A stretch of DNA of 64,000 nt from Candidatus Rhodoferax mariagerensis (GTDB lineage Bacteria; Pseudomonadota; Gammaproteobacteria; Burkholderiales; Burkholderiaceae_C). This document shows, in pieces, positions 46,926 to 56,116 of this stretch; within the stretch, counting starts at the first letter, position 1, and each line of letters starts with the position of its first letter. Where the stretch lies: the NCBI GenBank assembly GCA_016719055.1, contig JADKAW010000038.1, positions 338,548-402,547 on the forward strand, written 5' to 3'. The translations under genes were made by a program, and so were the position numbers. Under the pieces are notes generated by a model that was not told the DNA's origin, made no database searches, and worked only from the letters and a program-made list of their open reading frames with translations.

Positions 46926-47741
46926 TTATTTATGAAGGCCCATTTCATCGGGCTCATCTTTGGACGTGCTGATGACGCTAGTTGGGATTCCTTTGGCTTT
47001 GCGCCAAAAATAAACAATGTAGCCACTCAGACCATAAACGACAAAAACGCTGAACATCACGATGGGCGGATCGATGTTGATCACCGCAATCCCTATCGCA
47101 ATCAAGACAATGACAACAAAAGGCACACTGCGCTTGACCTGAATGTCCTTAAAACTGTAAAAGGGAACATTGGTCACCATCGTCAGTCCGGAATACAAAG
47201 CCACAGCAAACATCGGCCAAGCCAAGCTCACGCCAGTACGATTCAGGTCGTTTGCGACCCAAATAAAACCAGCGACCAGAGCTGCTGCTGCAGGGGACGG
47301 CAAACCCTGAAAATACCGTTTGTCGACAACAGCGGTATTGACATTAAAACGAGCTAGCCGCAGTGCAGCGCACGCGCAATATACAAACGCCGCAATCCAA
47401 CCCCAGCGCCCCAGACCTTTGAGCGCCCAGACATATGCAATCAATGCAGGTGCCGCCCCAAATGAAACCATGTCAGACAGCGAATCCATTTGCTCGCCAA
47501 AAGCGCTTTGGGTATTGGTCATGCGGGCAACACGACCATCCAGACTGTCCAAAACCATGGCACAAAAAACGCCTACTGCAGCCAAGTCAAATCGCCCGTC
47601 AATGGCCATGACAACCGCATAAAAACCCCCAAACAATGCTGCCAAAGTAAACAAGTTGGGCAGTATGTAAATACCCTTGCGACGCTTTTTGATGGCAACG
47701 TCGCCTTGTTCTTGAATACCTGGGTTTTTTAAATCATCCAT
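46926..47741 (-). CDS. pssA: CDP-diacylglycerol-serine O-phosphatidyltransferase
   Basis: Makes phosphatidylserine, the precursor of phosphatidylethanolamine. 271 residues with about seven membrane helices. The CDP-alcohol transferase motif is complete: DSLDGRVARMTNTQSAFGEQ followed by MDSLSDMVSFG, giving D-x2-DG-x2-AR-x8-G-x3-D-x3-D. It follows ilvC on the same strand but is separated from it by a strong palindromic terminator. Confidence 0.94.
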   Translation of the reverse strand: MDDLKNPGIQEQGDVAIKKRRKGIYILPNLFTLAALFGGFYAVVMAIDGRFDLAAVGVFCAMVLDSLDGRVARMTNTQSAFGEQMDSLSDMVSFGAAPALIAYVWALKGLGRWGWIAAFVYCACAALRLARFNVNTAVVDKRYFQGLPSPAAAALVAGFIWVANDLNRTGVSLAWPMFAVALYSGLTMVTNVPFYSFKDIQVKRSVPFVVIVLIAIGIAVINIDPPIVMFSVFVVYGLSGYIVYFWRKAKGIPTSVISTSKDEPDEMGLHK

Positions 47742-47768
47742 TCATGCAGCCTTTATTGATTTTCATAA

Positions 47769-47800
47769 TAACAAAAGGCCACCACGGTGGCCTTTTGTTA
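47769..47800 (-). terminator. perfect palindromic terminator between ilvC and pssA
   Basis: TAACAAAAGGCCACC and GGTGGCCTTTTGTTA pair over 15 bp with a 2-base AC between them. The A-rich and T-rich arms make it symmetrical, able to act on both strands. It begins 13 bp after the ilvC stop. Confidence 0.88.
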
Positions 47801-47813
47801 TGGTCGGCAATGT

Positions 47814-48830
47814 TCAATTGCGGGTTTGATCCACCAGTTTGTTTTTGGCGATCCAAGGCATCATGGCCCGCAACTGCGCGCCCACCACTTCTATGCTGTG
47901 ATCGGCCGTGTTGCGGCGACGCGCTGTCATACTGGGATAATTGGTTTTGCCTTCCAGAATAAACATCTTCGCATAGTCACCGTTTTGAATTCGTTTAAGC
48001 GCCGTGCGCATGGCTTCCCGGCTTTGAGCATTTATCACTTCAGGGCCAGTGACGTATTCACCGTACTCGGCATTATTCGAGATTGAATAGTTCATGTTGG
48101 CGATGCCGCCTTCATAAATCAAATCGACAATAAGTTTGAGTTCGTGCAGACACTCGAAGTAGGCCATCTCAGGGGCATAACCGGCTTCCACCAAGGTTTC
48201 GTAACCCATCTTGATCAATTCGACTGCCCCACCGCACAGGACCGCTTGCTCTCCAAACAGGTCCGTTTCAGTTTCTTCCTTAAAGTTGGTCTCAATAATG
48301 CCGGCTTTACCGCCACCATTGGCCATCGCGTAAGACAATGCCAAATCACGAGCTTTGCCGCTCTTGTCCTGGTGAATGGCAATTAGGTGTGGCACGCCAC
48401 CGCCTTGGGTGTAGGTATTGCGCACTGTGTGACCAGGTGCCTTGGGAGCAACCATCCAGACATCCAGATCCGCCCGCGGCACCACCTGATTGTAATGCAC
48501 GTTAAAGCCGTGTGCAAACACCAGCGAAGCACCCTGCTTCATGTTGGGTGCCACATTGTTGTTGTAAACCTCGGCAATTTGCTCGTCAGGCAGCAGGATC
48601 ATGACCACATCGGCAGCCTTTACCGCGTCATTGACTTCAAGCACGTTCAGGCCTGCTTTTCCAACTTTGGCCCAGGATGCCCCCCCCTTGCGCAGGCCAA
48701 CCACCACCTTGACACCACTATCATTCAGGTTTTGAGCGTGCGCATGACCCTGACTACCATAACCAATGATGGCCACGGTCTTGCCCTTGATCAGGCTCAG
48801 GTCACAATCCTTGTCGTAAAAAACTTTCAT
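47814..48830 (-). CDS. ilvC: ketol-acid reductoisomerase (NADP+)
   Basis: Second step of valine and isoleucine synthesis. 338 residues, a class I enzyme. NADPH site GKTVAIIGYGSQGHAHAQNL; the metal-binding region follows in DLFGEQAVLCGGAVELIKMG and YFECLHELKLIVDLIYEGGI. Last of ilvB-ilvN-ilvC, 64 bp after ilvN. Confidence 0.97.
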   Translation of the reverse strand: MKVFYDKDCDLSLIKGKTVAIIGYGSQGHAHAQNLNDSGVKVVVGLRKGGASWAKVGKAGLNVLEVNDAVKAADVVMILLPDEQIAEVYNNNVAPNMKQGASLVFAHGFNVHYNQVVPRADLDVWMVAPKAPGHTVRNTYTQGGGVPHLIAIHQDKSGKARDLALSYAMANGGGKAGIIETNFKEETETDLFGEQAVLCGGAVELIKMGYETLVEAGYAPEMAYFECLHELKLIVDLIYEGGIANMNYSISNNAEYGEYVTGPEVINAQSREAMRTALKRIQNGDYAKMFILEGKTNYPSMTARRRNTADHSIEVVGAQLRAMMPWIAKNKLVDQTRN

Positions 48831-48894
48831 CTGTCGCTCCGCTGTAAAAATAAAAAATCTTGCCGGACAAACCTATGGCTCTGTCTCCAACTGA

Positions 48895-49386
48895 CTAGAT
48901 GCGCAAAATTCGCTCGCCGCGGCCTATGCCGCTGGAGCCTGTTCGTACCGTTTCCAGAATCGCGCCGCGCTCGATCGCATCCAGAAATGCATCGTTTTTC
49001 GACTGGTCACCGGTCAGCTCAATGGTGTAGCTACGCTCGGTCACATCAATGATACGGCCCCGGAATATGTCGGCCATGCGTTTCATCTCTTCGCGCTCTT
49101 TACCCACCGCGCGCACCTTGACCATCATCAACTCGCGTTCAGTGTAGGCACCCTCGGTCAAATCAACCACCTTCACCACTTCAATCAGGCGATTCAGGTG
49201 CTTGGTGATTTGTTCTATGACTTCAGCAGAACCGGTGGTTTGAATGGTCATGCGCGACAGACTAGGGTCTTCCGTGGGAGCCACCGTCAGCGACTCGATG
49301 TTGTAGCCACGGGCCGAAAAAAGGCCAACCACGCGCGACAAGGCACCCGCTTCGTTTTCCAACAATACAGCAATGATATGTTTCAT
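48895..49386 (-). CDS. ilvN: acetolactate synthase small (regulatory) subunit
   Basis: The valine-sensing partner of IlvB. 163 residues from the ATG at 49386 (MKHIIAVLLENEAGALSRVV), with the ACT domain GLFSARGYNIESLTVAPTED and the C-terminal domain from about residue 80. Also named ilvH. It lies 91 bp after ilvB. Confidence 0.95.
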   Translation of the reverse strand: MKHIIAVLLENEAGALSRVVGLFSARGYNIESLTVAPTEDPSLSRMTIQTTGSAEVIEQITKHLNRLIEVVKVVDLTEGAYTERELMMVKVRAVGKEREEMKRMADIFRGRIIDVTERSYTIELTGDQSKNDAFLDAIERGAILETVRTGSSGIGRGERILRI

Positions 49387-49477
49387 GATGATGAGATTCG
49401 TCATTTCGTTGCCATCCCCAGGCAGCGGTAACTGCTGGGCTTGGCAAACAATAGATTGATCCAGTTAAAGATTGAGA

Positions 49478-51283
49478 TTAAAGGTCTACGCTGCTCAGCA
49501 GCATTTCGCTGATGCCCTTGCCTGCCTGCACCATCGGAAACACGTTCTCGGTAGGGTCGGTACGGAAGTCCATTAAAACCGTACGGTCCTTGAGCCTGCG
49601 TGCTTCGCGCAGCGCTGGCTCTACATCCTCTGCTCGCTCGATCAGCATGCCCACATGGCCATAGGCTTCAGCAAGTTTGACAAAATCGGGTAGCGCGTCC
49701 ATGTAGCTGTTGCTGTAGCGGCCTTCGTATTCAATCTCTTGCCACTGTCGCACCATGCCGAGATAGCGGTTGTTCAACGAGCAAATCTTGATGGGTGTCT
49801 TGTATTGCAGACAGGTTGACAGTTCCTGAATGCACATTTGTACCGAGCCGTCGCCGGTAATGCAGAACACCTCGCTGTCGGGCTTGGCCAGTTTGATGCC
49901 CATGGCGTAAGGAATGCCCACGCCCATGGTGCCTAGGCCACCCGAATTGATCCAGCGGCGTGGCTCGTCAAACCGGTAGTACTGCGCCGCCCACATCTGG
50001 TGCTGTCCCACATCAGAGGCTATGTAGGCGTCGGCGTCCTTGGTCATGTTCCACAGCGTTTCCACCACATACTGCGGCTTGATGATGCCATTTTGACCAG
50101 GGTCATATCTGAGGCAATGCGTGCTGCGCCAGCCCTCGATCGTGCTCCACCAGGCTGCCAAAGCGTTGGTATCGGGCTTGACACTACCCTCCTTGATCAT
50201 GGCGATCATCTCGGTCAGTACGTCCTTGACATCGCCAACAATAGGAATGTCCACCTTGACGCGCTTGGAAATGCTTGACGGGTCAATGTCAATATGGATG
50301 ATCTTGCGCTCGTTTTGCGCAAAGTGTTTCGGGTTGCCAATCACGCGATCATCAAACCGGGCACCAATAGCTACCAGCACATCACAGTTTTGCATGGCGT
50401 TGTTGGCTTCGAACGTTCCGTGCATCCCCAACATGCCCAAGAATTTGCGGTCACTGGCCGGGAACGCACCCAGCCCCATCAGCGTGTTGGTGCAGGGGTA
50501 GCCCAACATGTTGACCAACTGGCGCAATTCCCCCGAAGCATTGCTCAACAACACCCCGCCACCACTGTAAATATAGGGTCGCTTTGCTGCCAGCAGCAGT
50601 TGCAAAGCCTTGCGAATTTGCCCGCCATGGCCTTTGCGAACCGGGTTATAAGAGCGCATTTCCACCGTTTCGGGGTATCCGTGGTACGGCACCTTTTTGA
50701 AGGACACGTCTTTAGGAATGTCCACCACTACCGGGCCTGGACGTCCGCTTCGAGCGATATGAAACGCCTTTTTCAGGGTTATCGCTAGGTCGCGGGCATC
50801 TTTGACGAGGAAGTTGTGCTTGACAACAGGGCGTGTAATGCCAACGGTATCGCACTCCTGAAAAGCATCCATTCCGATGGCGTGTGTAGGAACCTGGCCG
50901 CTGATGATGACCATGGGTATGCTGTCCATGTAAGCCGTGGCAATACCTGTAACGGCATTCGTTGCCCCGGGACCGGATGTCACCAACGCCACGCCCACAT
51001 CGCCGGTGGCGCGGGCATACCCATCGGCTGCGTGGACCGCTGCCTGCTCATGGCGCACCAGAATATGTTTGAAGGAATCCTGCTTAAAGACTGCGTCGTA
51101 AATGTGCAAGACGGCCCCGCCTGGGTAACCCCAGACAAACTTGACGTTTTCCGCCTGTAGCGCCTTGACGAGAATTTCAGCGCCTCTGAGGTCCTGCGCG
51201 ACATGCGTTGACCCAGATTTGGCTTCAGCTGCTTGCAGTAAAGAAGAATTAGCCGAAATGGCTTCGGCATTTGATATTTCCAT
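49478..51283 (-). CDS. ilvB: acetolactate synthase large subunit
   Basis: A ThDP enzyme that condenses pyruvates, or pyruvate and 2-oxobutyrate. 601 residues. The catalytic Glu region is VWGYPGGAVLHIYDAV and RHEQAAVHAADGYARATG. ThDP binding shows GDGSVQMCIQELSTCLQYKT with NNRYLGM. About 30 residues at the N-terminus precede the family start (DLRGAEILVKALQAENVKFV). First gene of the ilvBNC line; no branched-chain-rich leader peptide is evident in the 276 bp upstream. Confidence 0.95.
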   Translation of the reverse strand: MEISNAEAISANSSLLQAAEAKSGSTHVAQDLRGAEILVKALQAENVKFVWGYPGGAVLHIYDAVFKQDSFKHILVRHEQAAVHAADGYARATGDVGVALVTSGPGATNAVTGIATAYMDSIPMVIISGQVPTHAIGMDAFQECDTVGITRPVVKHNFLVKDARDLAITLKKAFHIARSGRPGPVVVDIPKDVSFKKVPYHGYPETVEMRSYNPVRKGHGGQIRKALQLLLAAKRPYIYSGGGVLLSNASGELRQLVNMLGYPCTNTLMGLGAFPASDRKFLGMLGMHGTFEANNAMQNCDVLVAIGARFDDRVIGNPKHFAQNERKIIHIDIDPSSISKRVKVDIPIVGDVKDVLTEMIAMIKEGSVKPDTNALAAWWSTIEGWRSTHCLRYDPGQNGIIKPQYVVETLWNMTKDADAYIASDVGQHQMWAAQYYRFDEPRRWINSGGLGTMGVGIPYAMGIKLAKPDSEVFCITGDGSVQMCIQELSTCLQYKTPIKICSLNNRYLGMVRQWQEIEYEGRYSNSYMDALPDFVKLAEAYGHVGMLIERAEDVEPALREARRLKDRTVLMDFRTDPTENVFPMVQAGKGISEMLLSSVDL

Positions 51284-51559
51284 GGTGAACCTTTGTGAAT
51301 TTCTCTGACGAAAGACCTTGGGTGCTTCTTTGCAAACACTTGTGGCGTTGCAGCGAAACTTGAGACCAAAGCCATAGACGTAGTGATGTTGTCGCCAGAC
51401 TTTGACCCGTTTGCGTTAATTTGCAGTCTGTATTATCGCACCCTCCGACCGTCTTAAAAAGAGAGAACCGTTGTATGACAGTGCAATAATCCACTGCAAA
51501 CATGCGGCTCGGGTGCCCAATTCCCTTAGCCACCCACTCATGACCCCAAGAGACAGTCA

Positions 51560-52126
51560 TTGGCTACTCCCGCAGAACTCTCTGATTTTCTGAAAGGTGT
51601 TGAAAAGCGCGCCTTCAAACGAACGACTTATCACGTTCGCAATGATGAATATGCTCTGGACATTGTGCAGGACAGCATGATGAAGCTCGCTGAGCATTAC
51701 GGTCATAAGCCAGTTGAAGAGCTCCCGATGCTGTTTCAACGGATACTGTCCAACAGCACCCTGGATTGGTTTAGGCGGCAAAAAGTGAAGAATTCGTTGT
51801 TTTCCTCTTTCAGTGACTTTCAGTCGGACACAGATGACGACGAGTTTGATGTGCTGGAGAGTTTGGCGAACGGTGTGCAAATTGCAGAATTTGACAACCC
51901 TGAGACCAGTTCTGAGCGCCGCCAGACCTTAATTGTCATCGAAGGGGAACTTTTATTGCTCCCGGACCGTCAACGGGAAGCTTTTCTCATGCGTTATTGG
52001 GAGGATATGGATGTCACAGAAACCGCCGCCGCCATGGGTTGCTCTGAAGGTAGTGTCAAAACCCATTGTTTTCGTGCTGTGCGCACCTTGTCCGATGCCC
52101 TCAGGTCAAAAGGTATCAAACTATGA
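51560..52126 (+). CDS. RNA polymerase sigma factor (ECF-like)
   Basis: A 188-residue sigma factor. Region 2 is around NDEYALDIVQDSMMKLAEHY and NSTLDWFRRQKVKNSLFSS; region 4 is LPDRQREAFLMRYWEDMDVT and GCSEGSVKTHCFRAVRTLSD. The only start in frame is TTG at 51560; an ATG 19 bases upstream is out of frame. It heads a four-gene operon with DUF3619, DUF3106 and RDD genes, overlapping the next by ATGA. DUF3619 may be its membrane-bound partner. Confidence 0.9.
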   Translation: MATPAELSDFLKGVEKRAFKRTTYHVRNDEYALDIVQDSMMKLAEHYGHKPVEELPMLFQRILSNSTLDWFRRQKVKNSLFSSFSDFQSDTDDDEFDVLESLANGVQIAEFDNPETSSERRQTLIVIEGELLLLPDRQREAFLMRYWEDMDVTETAAAMGCSEGSVKTHCFRAVRTLSDALRSKGIKL

Positions 52127-52560
52127 ATCAGTCTAATTTAAACCTGAAGCAAATCACGACTGACCAATGCGGAGCGCGTATTGGCCACAGATTGTCGGAG
52201 TCCACCCACGATATGCCTTACGACATTTCTGAGCGTTTGCGCGCCGCCCGAGTTCAAGCGGTCGAAAAACGCAAGGCGGTTTTGATGCAGTCTTTAAGCA
52301 ATGTGTTTGCACATGGTCATACCGGGACGCTAACCGCGGGTCATGGTTCAGGCCATCATTCGAATTGGTGGAGTCATGCGGGCGTGGTCGGTTTGTTGTT
52401 GACACTGGTGCTTGGTCTTTTCGTCATCAATGAAATTCAAGATGAGCTCGGGGCCCGTGAACTTGCCGACATCGACGCAGCGCTCCTGACCGATGATCTG
52501 CCGCCGGCAGCGTACATTGATGCAGGTTTTGCACAATTTTTGAAATCCAGCAACCGCTAG
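52123..52560 (+). CDS. DUF3619 family membrane protein
   Basis: A 145-residue protein with a helical N-terminal half (YDISERLRAARVQAVEKRKA) and a membrane helix at about 86-105 (AGVVGLLLTLVLGLFVINEI). A short periplasmic tail contains LADIDAALLTDDLPPAAYID. The layout fits a small anti-sigma-like membrane protein, but the family has no known function. Its start overlaps the sigma factor stop, which points to coupling. Confidence 0.85.
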   Translation: MNQSNLNLKQITTDQCGARIGHRLSESTHDMPYDISERLRAARVQAVEKRKAVLMQSLSNVFAHGHTGTLTAGHGSGHHSNWWSHAGVVGLLLTLVLGLFVINEIQDELGARELADIDAALLTDDLPPAAYIDAGFAQFLKSSNR

Positions 52561-52570
52561 GAACCCCGGC

Positions 52571-53317
52571 TTGAACTTGTCGACACCCTCCGCCAGCCCG
52601 ATCAATCAAACGGCTTTGTTTTCGAAGTACCCAAAAAACTGGGCACCCGCGTTGAGTGCCATCGTCTCGGTTGTTTTGTTGTCGTTGCCGCCCGCCAACT
52701 CACAGCCCGTTGCGCCCGCAGCCGCAGCCTCCAAGTCCAGGCCGCCAGCCAGCTCAGCACAAGCACCTCTGTCACTGACCGTTCCCTTTTCTGGCCTGGG
52801 CTGGAGCACACTGACGCCTGTCCAGCAAGCGGCACTCAAGCCATTGGCAAGCACCTGGACGCATTTAAGTGACCTGCAAAAGAGAAAATGGATTTCGCTC
52901 AGCGCCAATTTTTCTACCATACCCATCGCAGACCAGACAAAACTCCATGCCCGCATGGCACAGTGGGCCGCTCTGAGCCCCAAGCAACGCGAGCAGGCGC
53001 GGCTCAATTTTGCGGAGGCGCAAAAAATAGCACCTGAACAAAAAAATGAAAAATGGCAAGCCTATCAGGCCTTAAGCCCTGAAGAAAAACAAAAACTGGC
53101 CACCTCAACCAGACCCACGCCACCCAGGACAGCACTGGCACCTCAACCGGTGCCTGCCGGCAAACTCAGCCAACTGACTTTGAGAAAAGGCGTTGGGGCT
53201 GTAGAGATACCAGCAGCTGGCGTCTCACAACCTGGCATCAAGGCCTCTGCGCCCCGCCAAGCCTTGCCCAGTGCGCCCGAGCCGGCCGCCAGCAGCAGCG
53301 ACCTCGCCAGACCATGA
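52571..53317 (+). CDS. DUF3106 domain protein
   Basis: A 248-residue exported or anchored protein. After an N-terminal hydrophobic segment (ALSAIVSVVLLSLPPANS) and a Pro/Ala linker comes the DUF3106 core with WSTLTPVQQAALKPLASTWT, then LQKRKWISLSANF and YQALSPEEKQKLA, a repeated L-x-P-x-Q-x-x motif. The C-terminus is low complexity. The start is TTG at 52571. Unknown function; perhaps a periplasmic sensor for the sigma/DUF3619 pair. It overlaps the RDD gene by 4 bp. Confidence 0.83.
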   Translation: MNLSTPSASPINQTALFSKYPKNWAPALSAIVSVVLLSLPPANSQPVAPAAAASKSRPPASSAQAPLSLTVPFSGLGWSTLTPVQQAALKPLASTWTHLSDLQKRKWISLSANFSTIPIADQTKLHARMAQWAALSPKQREQARLNFAEAQKIAPEQKNEKWQAYQALSPEEKQKLATSTRPTPPRTALAPQPVPAGKLSQLTLRKGVGAVEIPAAGVSQPGIKASAPRQALPSAPEPAASSSDLARP

Positions 53318-53820
53318 TTACTGATGTTGGTGTGCTGACGCAAACGCCCAGCCTGATGCGGCGCATGGCCTGCTGGCTTTATGAGGGCATGCTGCTGTTC
53401 GGCGTGGTTTTTATTGCTGGCTACCTGTTTGGAACGCTGAGCCAAACCAAAAATGCCATGGACAACCGCCACGCCCTGCAAGCTTTCCTGTTTGTTGTGT
53501 TTGGCATTTATTTTGGCTGGCTCTGGTCCAAAGGACAAACGCTGGCCATGAAGACCTGGCACATTTGGGTGCTTGACCGCGCAGGCAACAAGCTGACCCA
53601 AGGCCAGGCACTGATCCGCTATTTTTGGTCTTGGTTGTGGGTGATCCCGCCCCTGTTGGCATCCTGGTGGTTTGCGTTGCCCGGCGCTGAAGCCATGGTG
53701 ATCACTGCAGGATGGGTGGTGGTTTGGGCGGTATTGAGCCGCTTTCACCCCCGCCGGCAGTTCTGGCACGACGCACTGGCAGGCACGCAGCTAGTTTGTG
53801 CGCCAGCCGTCAAACGCTGA
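53314..53820 (+). CDS. RDD family membrane protein
   Basis: A 168-residue protein with about four membrane helices: SLMRRMACWLYEGMLLFGVV, FLFVVFGIYFGWLWSKGQTL and AMVITAGWVVVWAVLSRF. It has the family elements MKTWHIWVLDRAGNKLTQGQ and RRQFWHDALAGTQLV. RDD proteins have been linked to ion transport, but most are uncharacterised. Last gene of the sigma operon, convergent with glnB. Confidence 0.88.
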   Translation: MITDVGVLTQTPSLMRRMACWLYEGMLLFGVVFIAGYLFGTLSQTKNAMDNRHALQAFLFVVFGIYFGWLWSKGQTLAMKTWHIWVLDRAGNKLTQGQALIRYFWSWLWVIPPLLASWWFALPGAEAMVITAGWVVVWAVLSRFHPRRQFWHDALAGTQLVCAPAVKR

Positions 53821-53839
53821 CTTCGACCGCAAGTCCCGT

Positions 53840-54178
<339 letters not shown>

Positions 54179-54254
54179 GAGATTCCTTGTCTAAATCAGT
54201 AGATATTGATGCCTGCAAGACTGCACCACGATTGTGCATGAAGTTGCCGCCCCA

Positions 54255-55931
54255 TCAGGCCCGGAAACGGTTGGTAATCGGGTAGCGCCAATCTTTGCCA
54301 AAGCTCCGGTGTGTTACACGAATGCCCACCGGCGACTGCCGACGTTTGTATTCATTGATCTTGATCAGCCGCGTGACCCGCTCCACATCTGCCGGCGCAA
54401 AGCCAGCCGCAATGATGTCTTCAATACTTTCATCGTTTTCCATGTAGCGCTCAAGAATCGCGTCCAGCACCTCGTAGGGTGGCAGGCTGTCCTGATCCTT
54501 CTGATCGGGTCGCAGCTCAGCACTGGGTGGCCGAGTGATGATGCGTTCAGGTATCGGCTGCTCCCCCGAGCGGTAGGGATCGTTGGCATTGCGCCAGCGC
54601 GCCAAACGAAACACAGTGGATTTTGCCAGGTCTTTGATGACGGCAAAACCTCCGGCCATGTCACCATAAAGCGTGCAGTAGCCGGTAGCCATTTCTGACT
54701 TGTTTCCCGTGGTCAGGACGATGCTGCCAAACTTGTTGCTCAGGGCCATCAACAGGGTGCCGCGAATGCGGGCTTGAATGTTCTCTTCGGTGGTGTCTTC
54801 GGCCAAACCTTTGAAATCCTGGCTCAGTGTGGCTTTGAACGCCTCAAACTCGGGCACGATGGATAACTCGTCGTAGCGCACCCCCAGCCGCGCAGCCATG
54901 TCGCGCGCATCGATCCAGCTGATGTCGGCGGTGTAGGGTGAGGGCATCATCAGCGCGCGCACTCGGTCTTTGCCCAAAGCATCTACCGCGATGGCCAGCA
55001 CCAAGGCTGAATCTATGCCACCCGACAAACCCAACAGCACCGAAGGAAATCCGTTTTTGCCAATGTAGTCACGTACACCCAGCACCAGCGCGTCCCACAA
55101 ATCAGCGTCGGGCATACGGTCAGGTGCCATATCTGCTACCAAAGTTATAGCTTGTTGCGTTTGATGCACCTGGACCAGAAGGTTATTCTCTATAAAACTT
55201 GGGGCACGCCCGGCCAATGAGCCATCGGCGTTGAGCGCAAACGAGTGGCCCTCAAACACCACTTCATCCTGCCCGCCCACCAAATGGGCATACACCAGCG
55301 GCAGGCCGCAGTCGCGCACCCGCGTCATCATCATCTGCTCACGCTCATTGCCCTTGCCCACATGAAAGGGTGACGCATTGATGACAGCCAGCAATTGAGC
55401 CCCAGCCTGGCGCGTCAGTCGCGCAGGAGCTTCAAACCACGCGTCTTCACAAATCAGCAAACCCACCCTGACGGTTTCTTGCGGTGTGCTAACCTCAAAT
55501 ACACACACGTCCTGCCCTGGCGTGAAATAACGGCGCTCATCAAACACCTGGTAATTGGGCAGCTCGCGCTTGGCATAACGGGCCACCACCTGCCCGTTGC
55601 GCAGCACACTGGCGGCATTAAAGCGCGCAGAAACCGCCACCGACCGGGTGCGGCTGTCGCCACCTGTGGGATGCCCCACTACCACACACAAACCTTTGAG
55701 ATGCGCCAGCGCGCCCGCCAGGGCGATGACAGCATCGTCACAGGCCGCGATAAACGCCGGGCGCAAAAAAAGGTCTTCGGCCGCATACCCGCAAATCGAC
55801 AGTTCAGGCGTCAACACAAGCAGTGCACCGCTGTCGTAGGCCTGGGTCGCTGCTTCTATGATCTTTTTCGAGTTGCCTGCCAGATCGCCGACCACCAGAT
55901 TAAGCTGAGCCAGACAGAGTTTGATTGCCAT
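54255..55931 (-). CDS. nadE: glutamine-dependent NAD+ synthetase
   Basis: Amidates nicotinate adenine dinucleotide to NAD+. 558 residues. The N-terminal nitrilase-like glutaminase domain (about 1-260) has LVLTPELSICGYAAEDLFLR (Glu), YAKRELPNYQVFDERRYF (Lys) and VGLLICEDAWF (Cys). The C-terminal synthetase has the P-loop LLGLSGGIDSALVLAIAVDA. The linker between them, NLLVQVHQTQQAITLVADMA, is encoded by a diverged dispersed repeat (55130-55190). Confidence 0.95.
   Translation of the reverse strand: MAIKLCLAQLNLVVGDLAGNSKKIIEAATQAYDSGALLVLTPELSICGYAAEDLFLRPAFIAACDDAVIALAGALAHLKGLCVVVGHPTGGDSRTRSVAVSARFNAASVLRNGQVVARYAKRELPNYQVFDERRYFTPGQDVCVFEVSTPQETVRVGLLICEDAWFEAPARLTRQAGAQLLAVINASPFHVGKGNEREQMMMTRVRDCGLPLVYAHLVGGQDEVVFEGHSFALNADGSLAGRAPSFIENNLLVQVHQTQQAITLVADMAPDRMPDADLWDALVLGVRDYIGKNGFPSVLLGLSGGIDSALVLAIAVDALGKDRVRALMMPSPYTADISWIDARDMAARLGVRYDELSIVPEFEAFKATLSQDFKGLAEDTTEENIQARIRGTLLMALSNKFGSIVLTTGNKSEMATGYCTLYGDMAGGFAVIKDLAKSTVFRLARWRNANDPYRSGEQPIPERIITRPPSAELRPDQKDQDSLPPYEVLDAILERYMENDESIEDIIAAGFAPADVERVTRLIKINEYKRRQSPVGIRVTHRSFGKDWRYPITNRFRA
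55130..55190 (+). repeat. dispersed palindromic repeat, copy 9 (inside nadE)
   Basis: Diverged copy with GCTACCAAAGTTATAGCTTG, TTGCGTTTGATG and TGGACCAGAAGG. On the nadE strand it uses the same frame as copies 3, 4 and 8. The weakest match of the set, together with copy 3. Confidence 0.45.
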
Positions 55932-56116
55932 GAGAAGTACCGAATAAAAGAAAGCCAGGGGGTGGAAACCCTGACGACAGGTTTGTCAAAAATCATTATG
56001 TCATTGAGCAAGGCCACACCGCGCCTGCCACGCGCTGACAGCATGAGCTTGAATCAATGGGGTCGTTGCATTTTGCCGGCTGGTCATCGTCTAGACGAGC
56101 AGAAACGCTAGATTTT

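Noticed and set aside
51284..51559. Leader peptide/attenuator ahead of ilvB
   Set aside because: The only short frame near the start overlaps the ilvB start and is not rich in Val, Leu or Ile codons; no clear terminator/antiterminator pair was found.
55998..56111. 37-codon open frame between nadE and yihY
   Set aside because: No convincing ribosome site and no known family; too little to call a gene.
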